Shown here: positions 55,411 through 64,000 of the stretch, piece after piece
Layout of the letters: each line of letters starts with the position of its first letter
Position numbering within the stretch: position 1 is the first letter of the stretch
NCBI GenBank assembly: GCA_910589415.1
Contig: OU342634.1
Location: 806,001 to 870,000, forward strand
DNA length: 64,000 nucleotides
Reading direction: 5' to 3'
Source of the DNA: Malachius bipustulatus
Lineage: Eukaryota; Arthropoda; Insecta; Coleoptera; Melyridae
Program-made: the position numbers and the translations under genes
The notes under the pieces: model-generated
Database searches by the model: none
Told to the model about the DNA's origin: nothing
What the model saw: only the letters and a program-made list of their open reading frames with translations

Positions 55411-55820
55411 AATACCACATTGTCGCATCGTACCAATCAGTATAGAGGTCTCAAAAAGTAGTAAGAAACAATGTAAAATCGACACTATCCTATTTTCTGG
55501 CCACAGTAGTACGAGATATTCACCTTCATGCACAGTTTTCAGATGATAAGTACTTAGACATAGACACAAAATTAGGACAGGAAGTTGACTAATTTATTGT
55601 TGAAGGAAAAAAATAATAAAAATTGACTGGATATACATATTCAAATTGAAAATTCTTTCATACTAGTAAATAAAGAGGTGCATGTTGGTTCAATATAAAA
55701 TTTGAAAATTTAAGAAAACCATTTTGATAATTTGAAACCCTTTCTTAATTCTAACAAGTGTAAACAAGGAAGTTTTATAATTCACGGCAGCTCTACACAG
55801 TTCTGAATATTAACAATATA
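55411..55820. other. Non-coding DNA, nothing recognised
   Basis: AT-rich spacer between LINE A copy 2 and the next MITE. No repeats or frames of note. Confidence 0.4.
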
Positions 55821-57781
55821 CAGGTTGTCCCATAATATATCGGCAATCTCCCGGATTTGGGTAAATTTCGTAAAAATAAATGAAAAAATATCTATAAAAT
55901 TAATTCCTCAGAGACACCCCTACAAAGATATTAGCTGTTGAAGTTGAGAGTTGAAAATCAATTTTTTGCAATAACTTTTTTATTTCTTTACCGATTTTGA
56001 TAATTTATGGTTTTATTTTGTATTATTTTGGACTGTTTAGAATAGTGTTTCATAATATTTGATAGCACATACAGGGTGTCCCAAGATTTCTTTATCAAGG
56101 AATATCTGGGTTATTTCAAAAAATAAACAAATGAAATTCAGGAAATTTCAACCATACCCCTAAGGCTTTGCAGCTGCACCCTCAATGCCCCTTTACGCCT
56201 TTCCACCCCTAAGTAATCATCCCCTACTTTTTTTTTCAAATGACACCCCCATATTTTTTTTTTGCTCGGCAGGATTGTTGACTTCTTTCTGAATACGAAT
56301 TTCATACGATTTTTTAAATCGAGACATATCTAGCACGCTGAAAATAACATAATATAACAAACGAGGGTTGTCAAGGAATAACAATTAACATTTAATATGA
56401 CATTAAAATCACAGAAGCAATTATTATTATTAACGCCTATATCGAGTAACACCGGTATTACTAGTTAAGGTGGTTGGAGGAAACATTAACACAAAAAACA
56501 AGCAATTGCAACTCCTTGACAACCCTCGTTTGTTTTGATATTATATTGTTTTCGGCGTTATATGTCTCGATTTGAAAAAATCGTATGACAATGTATTCAG
56601 AAAGAAGTCAACAATCCTGCCGAGCAAAAAAAATATGGGAGTGTCATTTGAAAAAAAAAAGTAGGGGCTGATTACTTAGGGGTGGAAAGGCGTAAAGGGG
56701 CATTGAGGGTGCAGCTGCAAAGCCTTAGGGGTATGGTTGAAATTTCCTGAATTTCATTTGTTTATTTTTTGAAATAACGCGGATATCCCTTGATAAAGAA
56801 ATCTTGGGACACCCTGTACTCCATACCCTGTTATGCCATCCCTGTACCTCGGGATGGCATAACCCCCTCATTCACTTGAAAGAAAACAATAAAAATAATA
56901 ATTTTGCAGTTTTTTAAGGTTCATTTTCTTTTTATTTGACATTTTTTACATAAAAAATGTCTCTTTATTTATTTCGATAGACCGAACCGTTATCGAGATA
57001 AAGGTCCTTCTAATAGGTGATGCGGCGCAGGAACTTTCCAAATTTCAAGTAAATTTTAACAAGATGGCTGATCTACGATAGTAAATTGAGCAGGAAACAA
57101 AACAAAAACTTAATTAAAACACGTCAAATAGTATCAAAGATTTCCATTTCATGCAGATTCAATTCTAACTGATTTTAAAATGAGTTACACAAACGCTGAA
57201 AATCAGTTAGAATTGAATTTTCATGAAACGAAATCTTTGACACTGACGTGTATTTAATTAAGTTATTGTTTTGTTTCCTGCTCAATTTACTGTCATAGAT
57301 CAGCCATCTTGTTAAAATTTACTTGAAATTTGGAAAGTTCCTGCTGCGCATCACCTATTAGAAGGACGTTTATCTCGATAACGGTTCGCTCTATCGAAAT
57401 AAATAAAGAGACATTTTTTATGTAAAAAATGTCAAATAAGAAGAAAATTAAGCTTAAAAAACTGTAAAATTATTATTTTTATTGTTTTCTTTCAAGTGAA
57501 TGAGGGGGTTATGCCATCTCGAGGTCTATGTATGTGCTACCAAAGATTATGAAACACTATTCTAAACAGTCCAAAATAATACAAAATAAAACCAAAAATT
57601 ATCAAAATCGGTCAAGAAATAAAAAAGTTATTGCAAAAAATGTATTTTCAACCCTCAACTTCAACAGCTTATATCTTTGTAGGGGTGTCTCTGAGGAATT
57701 AATTTTATGGAAATTTTTTCATTTATTTTTACGAAATTTACCCAAATCCGGGAGATTGCCCACATATTATGGGACACCCTG
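55821..57781. mobile_element. Large palindromic MITE with another MITE in one arm
   Basis: CAGGTTGTCCCATAATATAT pairs with ATTATGGGACACCCTG. TATA flanks are at 55817-55820 and 57782-57785. After removing the inner element (56072-56816) it is ~1.2 kb, with arms of ~560 bp meeting near 57170 (CAGTTAGAATTGAATTTTCA region). The left arm has a small local duplication (TTATGCCATCCCTG...GATGGCATAAC at ~56831-56875). Confidence 0.9.
56072..56816. mobile_element. 745-bp palindromic MITE nested in the previous one
   Basis: CAGGGTGTCCCAAGATTTCT pairs with AGAAATCTTGGGACACCCTG. TA is at 56070-56071 and 56817-56818. Arms of ~320 bp. The unoccupied site GCACATACATAGACCTC is readable in the opposite arm of the host palindrome (~57518-57534, reverse complement). 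Confidence 0.92.
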
Positions 57782-57981
57782 TATAATATTTAATGGCCTT
57801 TACATTTTACTTAAAAATTAAAAATTGAATAAAGTGTAACAGAGAGCCGGTATGAGATATCTGTGTAAACATTCTGTATACATTAAAATCTTGAATATTT
57901 TAATGTTATCATTTTGTTTTACAATGTTACGTCTTTAACTGCGGGACCTTGTAAAAGATGACAATAACAAATTGCTTAGTC

Positions 57982-58025
57982 GTGATGATGGGATAAGAAC
58001 CCGAAACCGGTCGAGAAACTATTTC
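57982..58025 (+). ncRNA. Hammerhead-like motif, copy 2 (tentative)
   Basis: GTGATGA, GGG/CCC stem with AUAAGAA loop, GAAACCGGTC, GAGAAACTATTT. It shares both halves with 30244-30280, while the loop differs in length and sequence. The first base of the CUGAUGA core is G here, which would impair catalysis. GGTC provides a possible cleavage triplet. Confidence 0.3.
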
Positions 58026-59852
58026 TGTATTAAATATATTCACTTCTTTTCTCTGGTTTTATATAATTTATTATCTCTGTACAATTGACGACCATTATCT
58101 ACTTGCTGAGTTAGCAGCTTCAATAAGTTATGTAAAATAGGTTTGGAAATTTTACAAATTTATTCATTCAACCGATTTGTATCCAATGAGATTTCATAAT
58201 TTTTCAGTTACAGAATCATGATGGATTTACGACATGCCTACCTGTTAAAATTTTTGATTTTTTAAAAGCCAAAGTACCTCTCAAACCCTTTTCATTATAC
58301 ATTTCCATTTGTACAAACAGAATATGAAATGAAGCCCTTGTTGGAACACCCAGGAGCATCAGGGCCTCTGTGACACGAAAAGCTTCCAAACATAAGTCGT
58401 TATTCATTATCATTCTCGTGCCGAATATTATCGATAAAAATTCTTCCGACATCTGCATTGCAGATTCGTGTTTTGTTTTTAATATGTAATTGGTGTGACT
58501 CACCCAACAATAAGAATTTTGTGACGAAATTATTATAAATTAATATCGTAAATTTGGTATTTGGTAAATTTACTCAGGTATATAAAGTTTTAAAGTTTGA
58601 TAAAATAACTATATGGTTCAATAAGTAGATTGTAATAAGTTTTACCGGATTACTTATACCTACGTACTTTTTTGTTGAATGGGTACTCTTAAGCCTCGAG
58701 TGGAACGCGGAAGATAATTTCCTAGATTTGCTAGTGGAAATTAAAAACCTGATAGTTCTGAAGGTTGTGTTCCGCCGGAAATCAAAACCGACATTGAACG
58801 GATTTTGTTGGAAAACGTATTTTATGAACTCAGGATTAATTAATAATCTAAAAATAGGATATCCGTAAAATTTAAAAATCAATAAAAACTACAAACACAA
58901 CTGCCATAAACACTTATCTTATGACAATTTGTCGAAATTAAAACCTAATATCTAAATCAAATTAATAGAAAAATATTCTAATCTGTAAGGAACAATTATG
59001 GAATATTTTAAGCAAAAATCTAAATTCGAGATCAAAATGCCACTCGTAGAATCGGATGGGGAACTGCAAAAAGTACATTGTTCAATTCAATATTTTCTAC
59101 TTATTTAAAATACCAAAACGAATTTTGAAAATTCTGACATACAGGATGTTGTTTTACGAACACAGACATTTATTATTTTTTTGTAAGTCCGGACCTGGAT
59201 TTTTCTTCCGGCTATTATGTAAAATGTTTGTGCAGTTAAAGGAAATTTTTTAACCAAATTTCAAAAGATTATAAACGGTGGTTATCGTTAGTTATGGCCT
59301 CCGAAAGAAATTGGGGATATCCATAAAACACCCTGTATCTATTTTACTAATGACCCGTCAAAAATAACCAAATCAGGTAAATCAGGTTTTTTAGAACCAT
59401 CTCGGTGTCCTCTATCCACAGTTACCGCTTGTCCGTTTACTAATTAAACACCTGTATAGTTCCCTGAGGCGCCGTCGAAGCCTCTGGCCAGTCTCCAGGT
59501 ACGCTCACGACGAAATCGCGCATTCTCGAACATGCATAGAATGCGGAACCATCTGGTATTTAGTAGACTCTCTTGCACTGGCCTGGCGGTGTGTCACTTC
59601 TGTCATGTCACTGGTCGAGAAAGTGACGTTCCTCTGACTGCTTGAGTCATCATAAAAATTGAGGAAGTAAATAAACAAGCTAATACGTATAAAAATCTGA
59701 AATTATTCGCGAGTAAATTTCTCGTTTTAATATTTTATGAATGAATAACCAACGGCCAACGGATTGTTACTTGAGCTTTTTTTTGCGACGCACCGCTTTA
59801 ATGAACCAGGTTAAACCGTGTTCAGTATTGTGAGTATTGTGAGTACTGTGTG
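58026..59852. other. Mostly non-coding DNA with one unrecognised frame
   Basis: Contains the frame at 58216-58503 (below). A pair TACAGGATGTTGTTTTA (59140) / ATAAAACACCCTGTA (59323-59337) may be ends of a decayed ~200-bp MITE. A locally GC-rich patch lies at 59465-59650. No family match in the rest. Confidence 0.4.
58216..58503 (-). CDS. Unrecognised 95-codon open frame
   Basis: The composition is protein-like (MSEEFLSIIFGTRM, EALMLLGVPTRASF). An acceptor-like GCAATGCAG precedes an internal ATG at about 58453. No known domain, no nearby homologue in the window, and no support beyond being open, so it may be chance or a decayed element piece. I do not propose a function. Confidence 0.15.
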   Translation of the reverse strand: MSHTNYILKTKHESAMQMSEEFLSIIFGTRMIMNNDLCLEAFRVTEALMLLGVPTRASFHILFVQMEMYNEKGLRGTLAFKKSKILTGRHVVNPS

Positions 59853-60414
59853 AGAAGAGTGCTTCTCAAAAACTTGGAACACCACAACAGCTTCTCCTCT
59901 TATACAAGGCTCAAATCCGACCATCCTTGGAGTACTTCTCACATGTTTGGAGCTCAGCTCCTAAACATACGCTGAGATCACTCGACTCTATCCAGAAAAG
60001 AGCCATACACTTGATTGGGGACCCAGATTTGACAAAAAACTTAGACACTCTCGAACATCGAAAAAGAGTAGCTGACCTGAGTCTGTTTTACAAATATGTC
60101 TATGGAAAGTGTTCAAAAGACGTGGCCCGCTTGATCCCACGTAGAACAAGACCGGGCAGAAATACACGTCGAGCCGCAGACGCTCATCCGTATCAGGTTC
60201 AGCTGGTTACACCTCGTACCACCCTATTTCAGACTCCTTTTTTGTATAGAACCGCATCACTTTGGAATAGCATTCCAAAGGGCGTGTTTCCCGAAGTATA
60301 CAAAACCTACAGCGATTCAAGGCCAACGTGAATCGACATATCCGCTCATGCACCGCTCCCAGAGCGTCATAGGAATTTCCCTGCAGTGCATGTGCATTTC
60401 CAATAAAAAAAAAA
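59853..60414 (+). mobile_element. LINE A, copy 3 (3' fragment)
   Basis: 5'-truncated copy starting GAAGAGTGCTTCTCAAAAAC and ending CATTTCCAATAAAAAAAAAA. It lacks about 28 bases between CTTGGAACAC and CACAACAGC that the other copies have. A partial RT C-terminal frame is open at 59927-60331 (FSHVWSSAPK, SLWNSIPKG), then shifts near the end (two extra A in TACAAAACCTAC). Confidence 0.88.
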
Positions 60415-62385
60415 TCCTACAGAATATGATTTATTATAGATTATAATTATTAGAATGGAACTTGTCATACAGCAAGCTGTCTTCTTCGCTGGTATCTTCT
60501 ATCCATTTCATTACTAATACTTAAGATATATCATCAACATTAAAGTTTTGTAGCCCTTTCTGCTCGCTTGATTTAAAATTTCGATTAAATATGCAAAAAA
60601 AAAAGAGCAGAGGATGCTATTCCCTCTGGCTCCGTTCGGGTACTTTCAAATTTATTTGAACCCAAAGCGGAACAGAGGGTGTTAAAGATCTTAAAATGAA
60701 GTTACAAATTTTTTAGTGATCGTCTAGATCAATTTTGTCTCTAAAAAGTTTCCAAAAAGTTTCCAAAAAGTTTCCAAAAAGTTTCCAAAAAGCTTGACCT
60801 GCCCTACGTTGTGAATATTTAAATTACAGGTCACACAAACACTAAAATAAAAGACACTAATAATTAACAGTTTATTGGAATGTTCCAATTAAATAAAATT
60901 AAATTTCCCAGAAATTGATAGTAATGTATCGTGAGATTATTTACTTAAAATTAGGATTTTTCCACTTATCAACTAAACATTATACATAATATCAAAGATT
61001 AGACAAAATCATTATTCATTTTAAAAGATAATTGGTCTATAAATGACCACCATTGCACCTTCAATAGGCATTCACTAAAATTTACACATCTAACCTTACT
61101 TAATTTGGCCAAATAATAACTTTCCTAAATTAAAACTTTACCTTGATAAAAAAATAATGACAACATTATACCGGCTTGGTATAATTAAGTTTAGCAATAT
61201 ACAAAATTGTAATATCAATTAGATATTCTTAAATTCATCTACAGGTAACAATGATCCAAATAAATCACTCCAATAACATCATTTGGTTGATGTGTTTCTC
61301 ATTTTAGAGAACATAAAAGAATTACAATATTAATCTGATAAGATACCTTCCAATCCAAATAGTACTTCAAGCTGAAAAGTGAGTGAAACGGGAAGATTCA
61401 AAAGCAGGATAGAAAGTGACGCTGCCTCTTTCCACAACTGCTTACGTCATCCTCCTCGATGTTCCAGCCAGATAAACCCAAATCGAAAAAAATGGAAAGG
61501 CTTCGCTTTACCCAAGGGACGCCATTCATCCAAACTGCTCACATCAGCAAAACTCCTGCGCCAATGATGATCCCATAACAGAAACTACAATCGGGACAAT
61601 CCGAAATGAAAACGGAAAACAAAAGCAAAAAGGAAAAACCAAAAACCCTGAAATTAAATTAAAATAATTACCATCTGAAATTTTACTAAACGCCATCTTA
61701 TTTAATTCTTAGCGAAATGAATCCCATTATCCAAATCGGGTTTCTTTTAAAAGTCCATTTTCTGCCTTAATTTCAAAACCACCTAATCGAGAAACAACAT
61801 AAAATATTAGCTTTGCTAAATAACTTTCAAACAACAACTTCGTACCTGAGTTTTAAACAACCACTACACGAAACAATAAACTAAATAATTCACTTATTAA
61901 ACCATGTTCACACAACGGTATTTCAGACAACAAGGGCGACCCAGCACCACTATCGTCCGGTTCTCGACCTCACAATTCCCCTACTCTCCGATCGATACAT
62001 TCACGCATCCTCCTTTCCTCTACTGCTCTGACGTGTAGCCCTTCTGGCTGGCAGATGACAGACTGGAAATGACAGACTCATCATTCGATCTCGCTACAAT
62101 GTCTCGGGGTATAAAACCAGCGGAGAGTAACATTCCAACAGGTCTATTTTATTGTGCCTTTTCTATTCGAAAAATTCATTTGAAACTGATGCGGAAAAGC
62201 GCTCGCTACAATTTCAATATGAATAAGACTTCCACTACACATTCAGATCATAAAAAAAATCATAAGAAATGTTTCTTTCCTACCTTGTGGAAGTATATTA
62301 TACAAAAATTAACTAATAAAAAAAAATGAACTATATGTCATAATTACTTTCTTGAATAGAATCTCGATAACTAATTATTCTCAAA
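60415..62385. other. AT-rich non-coding DNA
   Basis: Contains one tandem repeat (60742-60794). Short frames at 61379-61567 and 62069-62329 have no family signature. Nothing else recognised. Confidence 0.4.
60742..60794 (+). repeat. 11-bp tandem repeat, ~5 units
   Basis: Unit AAAAAGTTTCC repeated head to tail, ending at AAAAAGCTTG. Units are identical, suggesting recent slippage. Confidence 0.9.
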
Positions 62386-63223
62386 TTAGTTGCTCTCGAA
62401 AGAAGCAGCCCCCTTTCGTTTTTTGATTTCCTTAGTTACATTTCGGCTCCTTATGATGGCCATTATTTGTTCATGCCTCTGATTATTCTGTTTCTCTATC
62501 ATCTGAATTAATTCCTTAAACTGCGCATTTCGATTTGCAATATTTTCTGTATTTATTTGTCTAATAGTGTCACATAATGATTCCTTCTTAGGTCTGGCAG
62601 TCTTCTTTAAATGCCTTAATTTATTATCACCGTTTATGGATAAATTATTAGATTCTTCATTTTTGGCAGAAGAAATTTTGAAATTACTTGGTATATCATG
62701 ACATTTATGAATCAATGCATCTTGTAATTCAGAGGTTGTCATTTTATTGTCAACAGAATCGATGACAAGTACTGGAATAATTTTATGTTTATCCCTCATA
62801 ATGCCATCTAGCTCATAATAGGGCGGTTCTTTGATTTTCCCTTTACCCGTTTTTTCCTTGTTTCGCTTTTACATAGGATGATTGTAACTTTTCAAATATT
62901 TGCGTGCACTATTCTCGAGCTTCAACACCCTGTCCGAGATAATTACTCGAAGAATTAATTTCCTGCACTATATTTCCCCACATAATAATTTTAAACGTTT
63001 TTAGATCATTAATGTCCGTATTCATCAAACTTCAAAATATAACTCTGGGGTTAAATTTATTGATGAATACGGGCCTAAATACCTCATTATATTGCTTTCT
63101 AAATCCAAGAAGTGCTAGTGTCGCCTCATGAGCTTGCTTTGTGGAGTTCTTTGAGCTCTTCCAAATTTCGCATATCTTCACAGTATGGACTTCAATTTTC
63201 ATTGCAATTTTCATCAATTGCAT
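62386..63223 (-). pseudogene. Myb/SANT-like (trihelix) DNA-binding protein, decayed
   Basis: The minus strand reads an N-terminal helix (EATLALLGFRKQYNE, ~63154-63110), which is broken at ~63076 by a 64-bp MITE. Beyond the MITE the continuation (LKTFKIIMWGNIVQEI, ~62998-62950) fits the second helix. An in-frame TAG and a frameshift near 62845 follow, then EPPYYELDGIMRDKHKI and a coiled-coil-like tail to the stop at 62386. The order (three-helix Myb/SANT-like domain, YY-ELD motif, C-terminal coiled coil) matches the insect MSANTD/trihelix family and the Myb-like proteins of PIF/Harbinger transposons. I cannot tell which it derives from. Confidence 0.65.
63012..63075. mobile_element. 166-bp MITE family, copy 2 (internally deleted, 64 bp)
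   Basis: ATGTCCGTATTCATCAA and TTGATGAATACGGGCC ends with TA at 63010-63011 and 63076-63077, but only the outer part of the family sequence remains. It interrupts the trihelix pseudogene. Confidence 0.88.
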
Positions 63224-63247
63224 TCAATTTTGAATTTTTGTTCACTA

Positions 63248-63404
63248 TTGTCCGTATTCATCAAACTTCAAAATATAACTCTGGGGTTATATTTTGAATT
63301 TTCTGAGAGCTGATTGGTGTAATGCTCAAACCCTACGAATTTTAAACCAATGACATGTTCCAAAATATAACCCCAGGGGTTATATTTATTGATGAATACG
63401 GGCC
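63248..63404. mobile_element. 166-bp MITE family, copy 3
   Basis: Same ends and interior as 48399-48564, with TA at 63246-63247 and 63405-63406. Slightly shorter through loss of a GAACGCTAC-like stretch in the middle. Confidence 0.9.
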
Positions 63405-63426
63405 TATTTGATTATTTTGTTCTCTA

Positions 63427-63593
63427 TTGTCCGTATTCATCAAACTTCAAAATATAACTCTGGGGTTATATTTTGAATTTTCTGACAGCTGATTGGTCTA
63501 ATGCTCAAACCCTACGAACGTTACGAATTTTAAACCAATGACATGTTCCAAAATATAACCCCAGGGGGTTATATTTATTGATGAATACGGGCC
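63427..63593. mobile_element. 166-bp MITE family, copy 4
   Basis: Starts 22 bases after copy 3, in the same orientation. TA at 63425-63426. The right flank ATTA has changed, so the duplication is less clear there. Confidence 0.85.
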
Positions 63594-63832
63594 ATTATGT
63601 GATTGCTGGAAACCCCGTACCTACTGCCTCAAGATATCCGGCTATAATCTGAACATATTTCAAGTTGTTATTCCTATGATTTACTTGACTGTATTAAGCA
63701 TGGCCTATATTATATCCAGAAAATTTCGACCTTTCATTGGATCCTTTTTGATGCATTGTTAAGGTTGACAAATTATAAAGTAACCTGCCAGACAAATAAC
63801 TGTGAAAACAAAATAATTTTTGTTTTACTTAC

Positions 63833-63900
63833 CATCATTGATCTGTCTAGCAGTTTCTTCATCTAGAAGCAATATAACTGAATTTGCACCAAGCCATTTT
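63833..63900 (-). pseudogene. Possible 5' exon of the trihelix gene
   Basis: The minus strand encodes SVILLLDEETARQINDG up to a consensus donor (GATG|GTAAGT at 63833). Short N-terminal segments of this kind (acidic, ending in a D/E-x-A-x-x-I pattern) precede the SANT-like domain in related insect proteins. No in-frame ATG is found upstream and a shift seems needed, so this is weak. Confidence 0.3.
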
Positions 63901-64000
63901 CATTTTCTCTCATTTCGTCTGCCCTTTTTCCAATAATTCTGATTTTGCTTGATCTATTTGAATAACCAATCTAATTATGAATAATGACTGGATTACTGAT

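Noticed and set aside
59140..59337. Possible 200-bp MITE with TACAGGATGTTG / AACACCCTGTA ends
   Set aside because: Only about 14 bases pair, with a gap, and the arms do not extend. It is mentioned in the spacer entry but not called.
59465..59650. GC-rich patch as a possible host exon
   Set aside because: A frame is open on the minus strand, but no splice sites in register and no recognisable protein similarity were found.
61379..62329. Two short frames (62 and 86 codons) upstream of the trihelix remnant
   Set aside because: No domain, biased Lys/Asn composition typical of translated AT-rich DNA, and no splice or start context.

Overview
The window looks like arthropod (most likely insect) nuclear DNA. 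It is AT-rich, intron-bearing and dominated by transposable elements: Gypsy-type LTR retrotransposons, several non-LTR (LINE) retrotransposons, and many TA-target inverted-repeat elements of Tc1/mariner (IS630) style. No bacterial features, tRNA or rRNA genes, or CRISPR arrays were seen. The species cannot be named from the sequence alone.

The one recognisable host gene is a KCNQ-type voltage-gated potassium channel on the minus strand. Four C-terminal coding exons are visible. In transcript order they are 49917-49755 (acidic linker), 49207-49051 (helix B, calmodulin-binding, plus the start of helix C), 47922-47800 (rest of helix C and start of helix D) and 4080-3949 (rest of the helix D coiled coil, acidic tail and stop). 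Splice phases agree throughout. Everything between 4081 and 47799 is therefore a single 43.7-kb intron that cuts the tetramerisation coiled coil, and it is filled almost entirely with nested transposons.

Layout: 1-2968 holds two large foldback structures downstream of the gene. 4199-16200 is LINE A, split by a young Gypsy element (LTR1, 6336-15261, intact gag-pol). The leader of that element carries a foldback transposon (7253-9117), which itself contains a MITE (7818-8360). 16494-26165 is LINE B, split by an internally deleted Gypsy element on the minus strand (LTR2, 17277-21267) and by three MITEs, one inside another. 26166-30982 is unique-looking intron. 30985-44290 is a long-armed MITE split by a third Gypsy element on the minus strand (LTR3, 31385-43832), whose integrase is split by an RNase H-bearing LINE (LINE C, 33709-39376). 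44315-46780 is a decayed element with a Tc1/mariner-like transposase. 48011-49029 is a palindromic MITE that makes up nearly all of a 1.1-kb KCNQ intron. 51.6-61 kb holds further LINE A fragments and large palindromic MITEs, and 62.4-63.9 kb holds a decayed Myb/SANT-like (trihelix) gene hit by a small MITE family.

The TIR-CAGGGTG elements share one insertion logic: TA target duplication, usually within TATATA. Two of them still carry pieces of a Tc1/mariner-like transposase (DDE/D type), which identifies the likely mobilising enzyme. Interrupted open reading frames and opposite palindrome arms act as internal 'empty sites', so many insertion junctions and target duplications can be fixed to the base.
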